Assembly (NCBI GenBank): GCA_046327715.1
Contig: JAXLXY010000012.1
Span: forward strand, 1 to 64,000
DNA: 64,000 nt
Direction of reading: 5' to 3'
Source: JADJOM01 sp046327715
GTDB lineage: Bacteria; Gemmatimonadota; Gemmatimonadetes; Gemmatimonadales; GWC2-71-9
The notes beneath the pieces were generated by a model. It was given only the letters and a program-made list of their open reading frames with translations. It searched no databases and had not been told where the DNA came from. Numbering within the stretch: the stretch's first letter is position 1; every line of letters starts with the position of its first letter. Of the stretch, positions 18,113-26,565 are shown piece after piece. Both the position numbers and the translations under genes were made by a program.

Positions 18113-19603
18113 TCACGGGAGCACCGGCTGGGTGGTGAAGAGCACGTTGTAGACGTAGGGCGTGGCGTGCTCCTCCTCGGGCGGGAACGGGATGAGGCAG
18201 GGCTCCTCCGCGCTGAGCCGGTAGCACTGGTAGCCGCAGGCCGCCATGAAGGCACGCATGCCCCGCCCCGACGCCCCCATCTGGTGCAGCGCGAACTCGT
18301 TGATCTCGCAGATGATGAACGGGACCTCGCGGGCCATGAAGAGCAGCATGCCGCCCTTGAGGATGGCGTGCTCGGAGCCTTCCGCGTCCACCTTCACGAC
18401 CGTGATCCGCTCCCCCTGGGTGCGCTCCAGCAGCCCGGCGAGGGTGCCGAGCGGCACCCGCCGTACCTCGGGCCGGGCCCGGGTCTGGTGATTGGTGGGG
18501 AACTCCCGCACGTCCCACAGCGCGTGACCGCCGGCGTTGTCGGCATTGACGTGGAGCAGCACCTCGCCCTCGGCCTCGCCAAGCGCCTGCTCCAGCAGCG
18601 TCACGTTGGCGGCGCCGTTCAGGGCGAGGTGCCCCTGCAGCCGCCGGGCATTCCCCGCCTCCGGCTCGAAGGCGTACACCCGACCCGCCGGCCCCACGGC
18701 GCGCGAGGCCAGCAGGGTGAAGTAGCCGACGTGCCCGCCGACGTCGATGAACGTGTCGCCGGGTGCCAGCACATTGGTCAGGAAGTACGACACCTCCGGC
18801 TCGTAGAACCGTCCCGCCGCCAGCTCGGCGGCCATGGTGGCCTGGCTGTCCTCGCGGGTGTCGAGCCGCAGGGTCAGCGCCTGGTCCGTCCCGGCCGCCG
18901 GAAAATGGAACTCGATCTCGCGCATCGGGTCGCCGGCCGGGGCCGGCTCGTGGCGCCGGGGCGCGGGGGCGCGCTTGCGGAGGATGAAGCCCCAGTAGGT
19001 ATCGGGGCCGGCCGGCACCGCGAAGTTGATCTGGATGCCGTCGAGCAGCTCGAAGCCCGCCCGCTGCATGAGGCTCAGCCAGGCCGCCTGGCCCAGCACG
19101 CTGTAGTGATTGGGGTTCTGCTCGTGGTGGCAGGCCGTCTCGGGCGCGGGCACCTCGACGTAGAGGGTGCCGCCCGGGACCAGCACCCGGTGGAACCCGG
19201 CCAGCGTGAAGTACGGGGCCACGCTGTGCTCCAGCGCGTGGCGGCACCAGACCAGGTCGAAGCTCTCCGGCGGAAAGTCCAGGAAGGACTGGTCCATCTC
19301 CAGCGCCTCGAAGCCCTGGGCCACGCAGGCGGCCAGGTCCTCACGGCCGATGGTGATGCCCACGGCCTGGAGCCCGGCGGCCCGGAACAGCTCCAGCGCC
19401 AGGCCCTGGCCGCACCCGACGTCGAGCACCCGGGCGCCGGCCGGCAGCTTCACCTGGGCCTGCAGGCGGGCCCACATCTGCCGGGTGATCTCGGTGTGCT
19501 GGCCGGAGGGCGGTTCGGGGTAGACATCCTCGCGCAGGCGATCGAGGAAGGCGTCGAACCGCGCGGCGCGGTGGTCGGCGGACGGCAGGACGGAGCTGCT
19601 CAT
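18113..19603 (-). CDS. Two-domain SAM-dependent methyltransferase (class I plus FkbM)
   Basis: 496 aa from ATG 19603, overlapping the upstream gene stop as ATGA. N-terminal methyltransferase, residues about 50-210, with SAM motif VLDVGCGQGLALELF and a post-motif FDLVWCRHALEH. C-terminal FkbM-type methyltransferase, residues about 270-470, with FIDVGGHVGYFTLLASR and VVKVDAEGSEHAILKGG. FkbM enzymes commonly O-methylate sugars. Sandwiched between two TPR-glycosyltransferases and opposite flagellin, it probably methylates flagellin glycans or precursors. Both SAM motifs look intact. Substrate is inferred from context only. Confidence 0.88.
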   Translation of the reverse strand: MSSSVLPSADHRAARFDAFLDRLREDVYPEPPSGQHTEITRQMWARLQAQVKLPAGARVLDVGCGQGLALELFRAAGLQAVGITIGREDLAACVAQGFEALEMDQSFLDFPPESFDLVWCRHALEHSVAPYFTLAGFHRVLVPGGTLYVEVPAPETACHHEQNPNHYSVLGQAAWLSLMQRAGFELLDGIQINFAVPAGPDTYWGFILRKRAPAPRRHEPAPAGDPMREIEFHFPAAGTDQALTLRLDTREDSQATMAAELAAGRFYEPEVSYFLTNVLAPGDTFIDVGGHVGYFTLLASRAVGPAGRVYAFEPEAGNARRLQGHLALNGAANVTLLEQALGEAEGEVLLHVNADNAGGHALWDVREFPTNHQTRARPEVRRVPLGTLAGLLERTQGERITVVKVDAEGSEHAILKGGMLLFMAREVPFIICEINEFALHQMGASGRGMRAFMAACGYQCYRLSAEEPCLIPFPPEEEHATPYVYNVLFTTQPVLP

Positions 19604-21684
19604 GGACGGGATTCCTCGAGGGCGGTGCGGACGGCGGCCACGACCGGGGCCCAGGCGCCGCGCGCCGGCTGCCGGAAGAGGCGGGCGGTCGGGTACCAGG
19701 GGCTGTCGGTGCGGTCGAGCAGGTAGCGCCAGCAGCAGGTGTGCGACAGCAGGATCCAGGTGGGCCGCCCCAGCGCCCCGGCGAGGTGCGCCACCGAGGT
19801 GTCGATGGTGAGGACCAGGTCGAGTTCCTGCATCACCGCCGCCGTGTCGGCGAAGTCCCCGAGCCGCGGGCCAAGGTCGGTGACCCCGGCCGCGGCGAGC
19901 GTGGCCGCCTCCGCCGCGGTGGCGCCCACCTGGAGCGAGTACCAGTCGATGCCGGGCAGCGCGCACAGGGGCGCGAGGTCCGCGAGCGGAATGGAGCGGA
20001 AGCGGTTGTTGGTCTGCGCCGGCGACCCGCCCCACGCGAGGCCCACCCGACGCCGGCCGCTGTGCCCGAGGGTCAGGCCCGCCGGCAGCGCGGGGGCCAC
20101 CAGGTAGGGCATCGTGGCCGGGATCGTCTCGAGGGTCGTCCCGAAGCGATGCGGGAGGCTCATCAGCGCCACCTTGAAGTCGGCGCGCACCGCGCTCGCG
20201 TCCTCCCCGACGAACTCCGCGACGCCGGCCAGGCCGGCGAGCAGGCGCCGCAGCGGCGCCTGCACCTGCAGCAGCACGCGCGCCCCCGCGGCGGCCAGGA
20301 GCGGCACGTAGCGGCAGAAGTGGATGGTGTCGCCGAAGCCCTGCTCCCAGTAGACCAGCAGGGTCCGCCCGGCGAGCGGTTCACCCTGCCACGCAGGGAG
20401 CGCGGAGGGCTCCGGCCGGAGCCGGCGCCGCGCGGCGGTGAAGCGCCACTCGAACTCCCGCCATCCCTCCTCGTACTGTCCGGTGCGCAGGAGCGGCAGG
20501 GCCAGGTTCCAGTGCGCCTCGCTCCAGTCGGGACGGACCGCGATGGCCCGGCGGCAGGCGGCGATCGCCTCCGCGTGGTGGCCCAGCTCCCCGAGCGCGC
20601 GGCCCAGCGTGGCCAGCGCGCCGGGGGCGTCCGGCGCGAGCCGGAGCGCGGCGCGCGCGGCGGGAACCGCGGCCTCGTACTCACCCTGGTCCGAGAGCGC
20701 CACGGCGCGGTTGGTCCTCGGCTCGACGGCCCGGGGATCCGCGGCGGCGGCGGCATCGAAGCAGCGCAGCGCCGCGTCGGCGTGTCCGAGGTCCAGGTGG
20801 ACCGCCCCCAGGTTGCACAGCGCCAGCACGTGTCCGGGCTCGAGGGCCACCGCGCGCTCCAGCAGCGGGAGCGCGTCGGCGTGGCGGTCCAGCGATCGCA
20901 GGGCGGCCCCGAGGTTGGCGAGGCCCAGCACGGAGTCGGGACGCAGCCGGTGGGCGAGCTCGAACCGCCGCAGCGCCTCGGTGGCCTCCCCCCGCCGCAG
21001 GGCCACCACGCCGAGGCCGGTCTGGGCGTCGAAGTCGGCGGCGGCGAGCCGGGCGGCCTCGCCGTAGGCGCGGGCCGCGCCCTCGAGGTCGCCGAGGTCG
21101 GTGCGGATGGTGCCGAGCAGCGACCACGCGGTGGCGTGGGAGGGGTCGGCGGTGACCAGCACGAGCAGCTCGGCCGCGGCGTCCGGCAGGCGGCCGCCCA
21201 CGCAGAGCGCGCGCGCGAGGGCCAGCCGGGACACCAGCTGGGCGGGGTTCCGGTCGAGCGCGGCCCGGTAGGTGGCGATGGCCTCGTCGAGGTCGCCGTT
21301 GGCCGCCAGCGCGGCGGCCAGGTTGTGCAGCACCTCGGGATCCCCGGGCATGCCGGCGAGCGCCTGCCGATGCGCGGCGACGGCCGCGGCCGGTTCGCCG
21401 AGGGCGGCGAGCACGTTGCCGAGGGAGGAATGGGCGGCCGGAAAGTCGGGTCGGCGCGCGAGCGCCTGGCGAATCTGGCGGGCGGCCGCGGGCAGGTCCC
21501 CGCGGTGGAAGGCCGCGAGGCCGAGCAGGTGCAGGGCGTCCGGGTGGCCGGGATCGGCCGCGAGCACGCCCCGGTAGCAGAGCTCCGCGTCGCCGAGCCG
21601 GCCCGCCTGATGATGGCGGACCCCTTCCTCAAGCCGTGCGGCGGCGGACCCGGGACGGCTGGTCGGCAGCGTCTTGGAAGCCAT
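19600..21684 (-). CDS. TPR-glycosyltransferase (GT9/GT41-like C-terminal domain)
   Basis: 694 aa from ATG 21684; no earlier or later in-frame start fits. About twelve TPR units (residues 15-415; for example AAHSSLGNVLAALGEPAAAV) are followed by a glycosyltransferase domain with the expected motifs LVYWEQGFGDTIHFCRYVPL, VGLAWGGSPAQTNNRFRSIP and LDLVLTIDTSVAHLAGALGR. Such proteins occur next to flagellin in several phyla and are linked to O-glycosylation of flagellin. First gene of a three-gene minus-strand operon divergent from fliC. A sigma-54-like element lies so close upstream that the transcript would be nearly leaderless; no Shine-Dalgarno sequence is visible. Confidence 0.87.
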   Translation of the reverse strand: MASKTLPTSRPGSAAARLEEGVRHHQAGRLGDAELCYRGVLAADPGHPDALHLLGLAAFHRGDLPAAARQIRQALARRPDFPAAHSSLGNVLAALGEPAAAVAAHRQALAGMPGDPEVLHNLAAALAANGDLDEAIATYRAALDRNPAQLVSRLALARALCVGGRLPDAAAELLVLVTADPSHATAWSLLGTIRTDLGDLEGAARAYGEAARLAAADFDAQTGLGVVALRRGEATEALRRFELAHRLRPDSVLGLANLGAALRSLDRHADALPLLERAVALEPGHVLALCNLGAVHLDLGHADAALRCFDAAAAADPRAVEPRTNRAVALSDQGEYEAAVPAARAALRLAPDAPGALATLGRALGELGHHAEAIAACRRAIAVRPDWSEAHWNLALPLLRTGQYEEGWREFEWRFTAARRRLRPEPSALPAWQGEPLAGRTLLVYWEQGFGDTIHFCRYVPLLAAAGARVLLQVQAPLRRLLAGLAGVAEFVGEDASAVRADFKVALMSLPHRFGTTLETIPATMPYLVAPALPAGLTLGHSGRRRVGLAWGGSPAQTNNRFRSIPLADLAPLCALPGIDWYSLQVGATAAEAATLAAAGVTDLGPRLGDFADTAAVMQELDLVLTIDTSVAHLAGALGRPTWILLSHTCCWRYLLDRTDSPWYPTARLFRQPARGAWAPVVAAVRTALEESRP

Positions 21685-21696
21685 GCGGGGGGCAAG

Positions 21697-21712
21697 GGCA
21701 AGCGGCGTACCG
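21697..21712 (-). promoter_or_regulatory. Possible sigma-54 promoter of the TPR-glycosyltransferase operon
   Basis: Minus-strand sequence CGGTACGCCGCTTGCC keeps GG at -24, GC at -12 with 10 nt between, ACG and TTGC, and closely resembles the flgB element in this window. The predicted start near 21686 lies only about 2 nt before the ATG at 21684, so transcription from it would give a practically leaderless mRNA. That short leader is unusual for sigma-54 units and lowers confidence. Confidence 0.45.
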
Positions 21713-21744
21713 GAGCGGCCCGGCCGGGGCCATGGTCACAACCG

Positions 21745-21757
21745 ATTGCCAGGCAAT
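21745..21757. repeat. Perfect 13-bp inverted repeat in the fliC divergent region
   Basis: ATTGCCAGGCAAT is a perfect palindrome around a single central base. It lies between the sigma-54-like element of the leftward modification operon and the sigma-28 promoter of fliC, 34 nt upstream of the former. It could be an operator or activator-binding site for the leftward operon. One short palindrome in 286 nt could also arise by chance. Confidence 0.35.
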
Positions 21758-21854
21758 GGCTTGGGAACCTCCGAGTGGCGGGAGCATCCCCTGCTCGGCC
21801 GGTACGAATTGCCGCCATGCCGCCCCCAACCCGGCGGAAACGGCCCCCTCGGGC

Positions 21855-21880
21855 TCAAGTTCGACCCCGCCCCGCCGATA
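21855..21880 (+). promoter_or_regulatory. Sigma-28 promoter of flagellin fliC
   Basis: TCAAG at 21855-21859 and GCCGATA at 21874-21880, with 15 nt between TCAA and GCCGATA, the canonical flagellar sigma factor spacing. The -35 differs from TAAA only by C at position two, a variant shared by the other three boxes downstream. The leader to the fliC ATG is about 80 nt. Confidence 0.82.
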
Positions 21881-21970
21881 CGTGGAGGCAGACGGTCACA
21901 TGGGACCGTCAGACCGCAGTGCCGGAGCAGGGACGCCCCGGAGCGCAGGGCACTCAGGAGAAGTCGCTAT

Positions 21971-23083
21971 ATGAAGATCCAGACCAACATCTCGGCCAAC
22001 AACGCGTACCGGAACCTCGCCGGGACGTCGATGAACCTGCAGAAGAGCATCGAGAAGCTCTCCAGCGGGTTCCGGATCAACCGGTCGGCCGACGATGCCG
22101 CGGGCCTGGCGATCGCCAACAAGCTGCGCAGCGACATCCGTTCGCTGCAGTCGGCGCAGCGGAACGCCTCGCAGGCGTCGGCGATGCTGCAGATCGCGGA
22201 CGGCGCGGTGAACACGATCAGCGGGATGCTGGACCGGCTCAAGGAGCTGGCCACCCAGGCCAACTCGGCGAGCATCGGCGCGGAAGCGCCGAAGCTGTCG
22301 GCGGAGTACCAGAAGATCACGCAGGAAATCGACCGCATCGTGGCCACCACCAAGTACCAGGGCGCCAGCCTCGTGAACGGCACCTTCGGCGCGACGGTGA
22401 ACACCTCCTCGACCGCCCTGGCGGCCGCGGGCGTGTCCAAGGTGACCCTGAACGGCGCGGCGGCCGGCTCCTACACCCTGGCGGCGGCGGCCTCGGCGGC
22501 GACGCTGACCGCGGCGACCGGCAGCCAGATCATCACCGGCATCAGCACCACGGCCAACGGGTCGGCCACGTTCGACAAGTTCGGCATCACGGTCAACGGC
22601 GGCTCGAGCTGGGTCGGCGCGCTGTCGCTCAACGGCACCAACGTCACCGTCGGCGCCACCACCCAGGCCGACTTCATGGTCTCCTCCAGCGGCTCGTACG
22701 GCGTCGGCGGCCAGGACCTGGTGTCGGTGTCCGCGTCCAGCCTCAACCTCTCGGTGAGCGCGCTGGGCCTGACCACCGGCGGCACGGTGCTCGACAGCAT
22801 GACCAACGCCGCGGCCGAGCTGACCAAGATCGACAGCGCGATCACGCTCGTGAACACCGCCATCGGTGACCTGGGCGCCGCGCTGAACCGGTTCGACTAC
22901 TCGAGCAGCAACATCACCTCGGTGATCCAGAACTTCACCGCGGCCGAGTCGACGATCCGTGACGCCGACATGGCGCAGGAGATGACCGTCTTCACCAAGA
23001 ACCAGATCCTGCAGCAGGCCGGTACGGCGATGCTGGCGCAGGCCAACCAGGCGCCGCAGACCATCCTCAAGCTGCTCCAGTAG
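21971..23083 (+). CDS. fliC: Flagellin FliC
   Basis: 370 aa from ATG 21971. N-terminal D0/D1: MKIQTNISANNAYRNLAGTS, then LQKSIEKLSSGFRINRSADD and DGAVNTISGMLDRLKELATQ. C-terminal D0/D1: MAQEMTVFTKNQILQQAGTA, ending QAPQTILKLLQ. The middle (about 145-270) is Ala/Ser/Thr/Gly-rich with many potential O-glycosylation sites, which fits the neighbouring modification operon. The long frame extends upstream to 21674, but the flagellin start motif fixes the ATG. It has its own sigma-28 promoter and a stem-loop after the stop. Confidence 0.98.
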   Translation: MKIQTNISANNAYRNLAGTSMNLQKSIEKLSSGFRINRSADDAAGLAIANKLRSDIRSLQSAQRNASQASAMLQIADGAVNTISGMLDRLKELATQANSASIGAEAPKLSAEYQKITQEIDRIVATTKYQGASLVNGTFGATVNTSSTALAAAGVSKVTLNGAAAGSYTLAAAASAATLTAATGSQIITGISTTANGSATFDKFGITVNGGSSWVGALSLNGTNVTVGATTQADFMVSSSGSYGVGGQDLVSVSASSLNLSVSALGLTTGGTVLDSMTNAAAELTKIDSAITLVNTAIGDLGAALNRFDYSSSNITSVIQNFTAAESTIRDADMAQEMTVFTKNQILQQAGTAMLAQANQAPQTILKLLQ

Positions 23084-23116
23084 TCCGGAGCCCGCTTCAG
23101 GTGAACTGACGCACGA

Positions 23117-23148
23117 CCCCCGGCAACCGGTGCATCGGTTTCCGGGGG
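23117..23148 (+). terminator. Stem-loop after fliC
   Basis: A 13-bp stem with one mismatch (CCCCCGGCAACCG against CGGTTTCCGGGGG) and a 6-nt loop lies 34 nt after the fliC stop and 41 nt before fliD. No T-run follows. It is likely a partial terminator or a 3'-end stabiliser that sets a high fliC to fliD ratio. Confidence 0.55.
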
Positions 23149-23188
23149 CTCGTCGTCGCAGCAGACCCACGGACCGAGGACCCGCATC

Positions 23189-25549
23189 ATGGCGACATCG
23201 AGCAGCTCCGTCTCCGGGCTCGTCAGCGGCATCGACTACCGCTCGCTGGTGGACCAGATCATCACCAACGAGGGCGTCGGCGCCACCCGCCTGCGGGACC
23301 AGGAGAAGAAGCTCCAGGCGCAGCTCACCGCCCTGGGGAAGTACAAGGAACTGGTCACCGCCCTGCAGACCGCCACCAAGGCCCTGCAGGACGGCTCCGC
23401 GTTCGACGCGGTCTCGGCCACCACCGCGGCCCTCTCCGGCACCCGCGCGGTGGTCTCGGCCACCGGGAGCCGCACCGCCGCCCCCGGCGTCTACCGCGTG
23501 GGCGTCACCACGCTGGCCAAGGCCCAGAAGCTGGGCAGCGGCTGGACCGCGAGCCCGAGCACCGCCCTGGGCCTGACGGCCGGCAGCTTCACCGTCAACG
23601 GCGCCACGATCACGGTGGACGCCAATGACACCCTGACCAGCATCCGCGACAAGTTCAACGCCGCCAACAGCGGCGCCACCGCGAGCAAGGTCACCGCCTC
23701 GATCCTGCAGGTGAGCGCCACCAACTACCGCCTGGTCCTCACCAGCGACGACACCGGCGCGGCCGGCATGACGCTGACGGATGTCTCGGGCGGGGTGCCG
23801 CAGGCGCTCGGCTTCACCGACGGCAGCAACCAGATCCTCGGCAGCGCGCTCCTCGTGGCCGGCGCCGACGCCCAGTTCACGGTGGACGGGATCGCCATGA
23901 CCCGGGCCAGCAACACCGTCACCGACGCCATCCAGGGCGTCACCCTGTCGCTCACCGCGGAGGAGGTCGGGGCGGTGACCAGCGTGACCATCGAACGGTC
24001 GTTCGACGGTGCGCAGAAGGCGGTGCAGGCCTTCGCCGACGCGTGGAACAAGCTGGTGGACTTCACCAAGGAGCAGCGGACCCCGCCCAAGGAGGGCGCC
24101 GCCGCCCCGACGCTCTACAACGAATCCCTGCTGCGCACCATCTCGGCCTCGCTGGCCCGCACCCTGCTGACCGGGGTGCCCGGGGCCCAGGCCGACCTCG
24201 CCACGGCCGGCATGGCCGGCCTGAGCATCGGGCAGGACGGGAAGCTCACGCTCAACGCGACCAAGTTCGAGACCGCCTTCAAGGGCAGGCTCAACGACCT
24301 GCGCACCCTGTTCAGCCAGGTGGGCACCGCGACCGACGCCCGGGTGAGCTACGTGAGCTCCGGCAACGACACCCAGCCGGGCACCTACGCGGTGAACATC
24401 ACCCAGGCGGCCACCCAGGCGCTGCTCCTCGGCACCGGGTTCAGCGGCACCTACGCCGACGACGGCACCGCCGACACCCTGACCGTCACCGAGAAGGGGA
24501 GCGGCGCGGCGGTGAGCATCCAGCTCACCAACGGCATGACCACCGCCCAGATCGCCAGCGCGCTCACCAGCGCCTTCGGGACCTCGGTCAAGCACAAGAT
24601 CGCCACCGGCACCGTGCTCTACGGTGACGCCGCGGGCACCGTGCCGATGACCGGGACCACCAAGTTCTCCGAGCTGCGCAGCGCCGGCGGCGGGACCTTC
24701 GGCATCGTCGACGGCCAGACCATCGCCTTCAGCGGCAAGCGCGGCGACGGCACCACCTTCGCCGGCACCTTCAGCATCACCAGCGCCAGCAGCCTGACCG
24801 TGGGCGACCTCGTCACCCAGGTGCAGGCGGCCTACGGCAGCGGGGCGGCCGTCAGCGTGAGCGGCGGCCAGATCGTGGTGGAAGATGGCCAGGGCCGCAC
24901 CTCGCAGCTGGCGCTCACCCTGACGCCCGGCAACGAGGGCGGCGGCACCCTCGACTTCGGCGCCACCACCACCCTCGCCACCGGGCGCCCGGTCCTCTCG
25001 CTCGCCGCGTCGGACGTCGGCGGGCAGCTGCAGGTGAACGCCACCGCCTACGGCAGCAGCCCGGGCTTCACCCTGGCGTACACCGCGGGCGGTGCCGACG
25101 GCACCGCGCAGCTCGGGCTGGCGGCCGGCACGTACAGCGGGCTCGACGTGACCGGGACCATCGGCGGCTACGCCGCCACCGGCGCGGGGCGCACCCTGGT
25201 GGGCGGCGACGGCACCGCGGTCGAGGGCCTGACCCTGAGCTACACCGGCACCGCCACCGGCGCGGCCGGGTCGGTCAGCGTCACCCTCGGCACCGCGGCG
25301 CAGCTGCAGCGGGCGCTCGACAGCTGGCTCGAGGCCAACTCCGGCACCATGGCCAAGAAGGAGAGCTCGCTCAACAGCCGGGTGAAGACCCTGGAGGACA
25401 AGGCGCTGCTCATCGACGCGCGGCTCGACCGCCGGCGGGAGAGCCTGCTCAAGCAGTTCGCGCAGATGGAAACGGCGATCGCCCGGCTGCAGCAGAGCTC
25501 GAGCAGCGTCACCGCGATGCTCCAGTCCTTCAGCAAGTCGAGCAGCTGA
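23189..25549 (+). CDS. fliD: Flagellar filament cap protein FliD (enlarged)
   Basis: 786 aa. Typical FliD N-terminus VSGLVSGIDYRSLVDQIITN. The FliD_N region continues to about residue 110, and a GITLSLT-like strand appears as QGVTLSLTAEE near residue 250. A C-terminal coiled coil (residues 720-775, LEDKALLIDARLDRRRESLL and QFAQMETAIARLQQSSSSV) matches FliD_C. Usual FliD is 400-550 aa; the extra 250-300 residues lie mainly at about 385-690 as Thr/Gly/Ala-rich beta sequence, probably an additional exposed cap domain. No promoter was seen of its own; it may be read through from fliC. Confidence 0.95.
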   Translation: MATSSSSVSGLVSGIDYRSLVDQIITNEGVGATRLRDQEKKLQAQLTALGKYKELVTALQTATKALQDGSAFDAVSATTAALSGTRAVVSATGSRTAAPGVYRVGVTTLAKAQKLGSGWTASPSTALGLTAGSFTVNGATITVDANDTLTSIRDKFNAANSGATASKVTASILQVSATNYRLVLTSDDTGAAGMTLTDVSGGVPQALGFTDGSNQILGSALLVAGADAQFTVDGIAMTRASNTVTDAIQGVTLSLTAEEVGAVTSVTIERSFDGAQKAVQAFADAWNKLVDFTKEQRTPPKEGAAAPTLYNESLLRTISASLARTLLTGVPGAQADLATAGMAGLSIGQDGKLTLNATKFETAFKGRLNDLRTLFSQVGTATDARVSYVSSGNDTQPGTYAVNITQAATQALLLGTGFSGTYADDGTADTLTVTEKGSGAAVSIQLTNGMTTAQIASALTSAFGTSVKHKIATGTVLYGDAAGTVPMTGTTKFSELRSAGGGTFGIVDGQTIAFSGKRGDGTTFAGTFSITSASSLTVGDLVTQVQAAYGSGAAVSVSGGQIVVEDGQGRTSQLALTLTPGNEGGGTLDFGATTTLATGRPVLSLAASDVGGQLQVNATAYGSSPGFTLAYTAGGADGTAQLGLAAGTYSGLDVTGTIGGYAATGAGRTLVGGDGTAVEGLTLSYTGTATGAAGSVSVTLGTAAQLQRALDSWLEANSGTMAKKESSLNSRVKTLEDKALLIDARLDRRRESLLKQFAQMETAIARLQQSSSSVTAMLQSFSKSSS

Positions 25550-25551
25550 CC

Positions 25552-25854
25552 GTGCCCGCCGACCGCATCCAGCCGATCCTCGCGGCCATCGTGGACCTGG
25601 CCCGGGTGGACGCGCCCCAGGCCCTGGACCTGGCCCTCGCGGAGGCCCGCGGCCTGGTCTCCGACGCCGGCCAGCAGCGGGATCCGGCCCAGCTGCGGGC
25701 GCTGCAGGATGGCCTGCAGGGCACGCTCGCCGTACTGGAACGCGAGCAGCAGCAGGTGGCCCGGGAACTCGGCGCCCTGCAGCGCGAAGCGCTGCACCGG
25801 CAGGGCTACCGCTCGGCCGTGGCCCGGACCCCGGCCATCGACTGGCGCGGATAG
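25552..25854 (+). CDS. Small helical protein, FliT/FlgN-like chaperone candidate
   Basis: 100 aa, GTG start 2 nt after the fliD stop. Predicted helical, rich in Ala, Gln, Arg and Leu (ALQDGLQGTLAVLEREQQQV, ARELGALQREALHRQGYRS), with no signal peptide. Position between fliD and fliS, small size and helical composition match FliT, the FliD export chaperone, whose sequence is poorly conserved. No diagnostic motif was recognised, so the functional label is inference. Confidence 0.6.
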   Translation: MPADRIQPILAAIVDLARVDAPQALDLALAEARGLVSDAGQQRDPAQLRALQDGLQGTLAVLEREQQQVARELGALQREALHRQGYRSAVARTPAIDWRG

Positions 25855-25876
25855 GCGCGGGGTGCCCGGGACGGCT

Positions 25877-25901
25877 TCAAACTTCCTCCCGGATGCCGAT
25901 A
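25877..25901 (+). promoter_or_regulatory. Sigma-28 promoter of fliS
   Basis: TCAA at 25877-25880 and GCCGATA at 25895-25901 with a 14-nt spacer, about 53 nt before the fliS GTG. Same TCAA variant -35 as the fliC promoter. Confidence 0.75.
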
Positions 25902-25954
25902 CTGGAGTGGTCCGCAGGCGCTTCACCGTCCCGCATCGTCCGTGGAGGTCCCTC

Positions 25955-26359
25955 GTGAGCTACGCCGGCGTCGCCCGATATCAGCAGAACGACGTCTTCT
26001 CGATGTCGCCCGCCCGCCGCCTCGTCTTTCTCTACGGACAGATCGTGGCGAACCTGCGGCAGGCCGCGCGGTTCCTCGAGCGGGGCGAGATCGAGGCCCG
26101 CGCACGCGCCCTCACCCGCGCCCGCGACATCATGGGGGAACTGCTCTGCACCCTCAACTTCCAGGAGGGGGGCGAGATCGCCGCCAACCTGGCCAGCCTC
26201 TACCTGTGGATGATGGACGAGACGCTGGAGGTGGACCGGCGGCAGGACCCCAAGCGCCTGGAACGGCTCACCGGCATGGTGGCCGAACTCCATTCGGCCT
26301 GGGAGCAGGCGGCGGCCCAGGTCCCGGAACTGCACCCGGCGACCGCGGTCGGGGAGTAG
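25955..26359 (+). CDS. fliS: Flagellar export chaperone FliS
   Basis: 134 aa from GTG 25955, with GGAGG at 25944-25948. Starts SYAGVARYQQNDVFSMSPAR, the FliS pattern (Y-x-x-x-x-V with the SPxxLVxMLY-like helix as PARRLVFLYGQIV). It is a four-helix protein with LNFQEGGEIAANLASLYLWM matching the LDxxxGGxIAxNLxxLYxYM motif. FliS binds the C-terminus of flagellin and prevents premature polymerisation. Monocistronic: a sigma-28 box precedes it and a strong hairpin follows. Confidence 0.96.
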   Translation: MSYAGVARYQQNDVFSMSPARRLVFLYGQIVANLRQAARFLERGEIEARARALTRARDIMGELLCTLNFQEGGEIAANLASLYLWMMDETLEVDRRQDPKRLERLTGMVAELHSAWEQAAAQVPELHPATAVGE

Positions 26360-26372
26360 CGCGGTTGGCCCC

Positions 26373-26398
26373 GCGGGCCCGGCTCCGGCCGGGCCCGC
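26373..26398 (+). terminator. Hairpin terminator after fliS
   Basis: Perfect 10-bp stem GCGGGCCCGG/CCGGGCCCGC with a 6-nt loop, 13 nt after the fliS stop, followed by TCCCGTT. Weak T-content but a very stable stem, isolating fliS from the next sigma-28 unit. Confidence 0.6.
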
Positions 26399-26503
26399 TC
26401 CCGTTGGAGGCCGCAACATCCGGCCGGACAGGCACTTGGAGCATGCCCCGGCAGCAGTACCCGCCCCGCCCCGCCGTCCCTGCCGCCCGGTCGTTTCTGC
26501 CCC

Positions 26504-26529
26504 TCAAGGTTTGCCGGTTCCGGGCGATA
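26504..26529 (+). promoter_or_regulatory. Sigma-28 promoter of the first FlgM-like gene
   Basis: TCAA at 26504-26507 and GGCGATA at 26523-26529 with 15 nt between. The -10 has one change from GCCGATA. It lies about 36 nt before the ATG at 26566. Confidence 0.68.
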
Positions 26530-26565
26530 CTGTCCGGGAGAGGGTCCTTGCAGCTGGGAGGCAGC

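Noticed and set aside
21771..21795. Possible sigma-54 promoter on the plus strand before fliC (TGGCGGGAGCATCCCCTGCT)
   Set aside because: The interval between GG and GC is 14 nt or more instead of 10, and a well-spaced sigma-28 box lies closer to fliC.
22000..22020. Start of flagellin further upstream in the long frame beginning at 21674
   Set aside because: The flagellin N-terminal motif begins exactly at ATG 21971; the upstream codons are promoter region containing the sigma-28 box.
19741..22869. Plus-strand open frame of 1042 codons across the TPR-glycosyltransferase and flagellin genes
   Set aside because: It is out of frame with flagellin and antisense to the TPR gene; composition is typical of reversed GC-rich coding sequence.
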